Positions 63,423 to 64,000 of a DNA stretch of 64,000 nt are shown here, piece by piece; the stretch's first letter is position 1, and every line of letters starts with the position of its first letter. Position numbers and translations under genes: made by a program. Source of the DNA: Marinoscillum sp. MHG1-6 (lineage in GTDB: Bacteria > Bacteroidota > Bacteroidia > Cytophagales > Cyclobacteriaceae); NCBI RefSeq assembly GCF_024714475.1, contig NZ_JAMZMI010000005.1, positions 124,001-188,000 on the forward strand, read 5' to 3'. The notes beneath the pieces are model-generated. The model was not told where the DNA came from. It made no database searches and worked only from the letters and a program-made list of their open reading frames with translations.

Positions 63423-64000
63423 CTACTTCCATCCGCCACCCAGGCTACGATACAATTCCACTTTAGCTGAGAATATTCGCATCTTGACATTTTCAAGATT
63501 CAATTCACTATCCAGGGCCTCTCTTTGTGCGGTGATTACCTCCAGATAATTAGCCAAACCACTTCTAAAAAGAAAGGAAGCATCCTTGACCGCATTCTGT
63601 GCTGCTACTACTCTTTCCTGAGCGATTGCATATTCTTCCTTCAACTTTTCAATAGAAACGAGCGCATTAGAGACCTCATTCATGGCCTGGATGAACTTAT
63701 CCTTGAATTCCAGTTCCGCTATTTTCTTTTGGTTCAGGGCTATCTCATAATTTGTTTTGAGCCTCCGCTTTTGAAATAAAGGCTGGAAAATCACTCCATT
63801 CAATAAAAGTAGTCCTGAGCCGGCAGGGTTTAACAGTCTATCAAGTTCAAAGGAATTCAATCCAAGACTTGCTCCTAAATTGACAGAAGGGTATCTCATG
63901 GCGTTGGCTACCCCCACCCGCTCATACGCCTCGCGAAGGTTATATTCTGCTGCCGCCACATCCGGACGATTATTGATCAACTCTAACGGCATCCCTGCCA
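63423..64000 (-). CDS. TolC/OprM-type outer membrane efflux protein, N-terminal part beyond window
   Basis: The frame is open to the right edge, and the first in-window ATG is internal: the reading across it is AGMPLELINNRPDVAAAEYN, the conserved GxPxxLxxRPDV site of NodT/OprM proteins. The visible 190 or so residues cover the second half, with AMRYPSVNLGASLGLNSFEL, then the long helix KDKFIQAMNEVSNALVSIEK and the terminal SGLANYLEVITAQREALDSE. The C-terminus is SLGGGWK. It forms the outer membrane channel of an RND or MacAB-type efflux system; partner genes would be to the right. Confidence 0.92.
   Translation of the reverse strand, partial: AGMPLELINNRPDVAAAEYNLREAYERVGVANAMRYPSVNLGASLGLNSFELDRLLNPAGSGLLLLNGVIFQPLFQKRRLKTNYEIALNQKKIAELEFKDKFIQAMNEVSNALVSIEKLKEEYAIAQERVVAAQNAVKDASFLFRSGLANYLEVITAQREALDSELNLENVKMRIFSAKVELYRSLGGGWK

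Overview
The window looks like chromosomal DNA of a Bacteroidota bacterium, most likely a marine or environmental member of the Cytophagales (the order is inferred). The evidence is a type IX secretion (T9SS) C-terminal sorting domain, the large-insert form of IspG, and Bacteroidota-restricted small families (DUF6913 after ligA, DUF6728 after ispG, a 58-residue histone H1-like protein). There are also TAnnTTTG-type promoter boxes, few clear Shine-Dalgarno sequences, and many Sec, Tat and lipoprotein signals. No rRNA, tRNA, CRISPR array, prophage or transposase was found.

Layout. 1-8631 (minus): a giant secreted SpvB/FG-GAP/RHS protein that runs off the left edge, preceded in the same operon by a T9SS-sorted surface protein. 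8640-9817: hairpin repeats flanking a small GIY-YIG nuclease gene. 9818-15674: mannose-6-phosphate isomerase, a GNAT/FemAB-like transferase, DUF4153 and DUF3817 membrane proteins, and an LLM-type flavin oxidoreductase. 16012-19881: a periplasmic keto-sugar operon (DUF1080 plus two Tat-exported Gfo/Idh/MocA oxidoreductases). 20480-21763: tandem paralogous small secreted proteins, each behind the same sigma-54-like box and upstream dyad. 21762-29583: MsrA, PhoX-like protein, cation antiporter, M61 peptidase, an SRPBCC protein, a TPR protein and a CCA-adding enzyme.

29726-42518 is mainly housekeeping: ligA, DUF6913, dapA, H1-like protein, a serine-palmitoyltransferase-like synthase, Maf, thymidylate synthase, an RND/MMPL exporter, peroxiredoxin and leuS. 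42519-43501 is gene-free and repeat-rich. 43502-49141 is a sulfur module: two YeeE/YedE-type transporters, a persulfide dioxygenase-rhodanese fusion, a SulP permease and a Crp/Fnr regulator. Two of its promoters carry the same TGTAAC-N4-GTTACA palindrome, centred exactly 33 bp upstream of the -7 box, which is class II activator geometry.

49156-57035: lipoproteins, YjbR, DUF6728, ispG, SDR, MlaE/MlaF and an MFS transporter. 57064-62298: a secreted TPR-CHAT protein divergent from a TPR-histidine kinase. The right edge has a GH43-like lipoprotein and the C-terminal part of a TolC-type efflux protein.

Strongest leads: the shared operator geometry in the sulfur module, the GIY-YIG gene flanked by inverted hairpin repeats (resembling REP/RAYT but with a different nuclease), and the duplicated sigma-54-like promoter and dyad of the small secreted pair. 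Several start codons were moved to an internal ATG where the longest reading frame begins with TTG or GTG. These choices come from reading the sequence, not from a gene finder.
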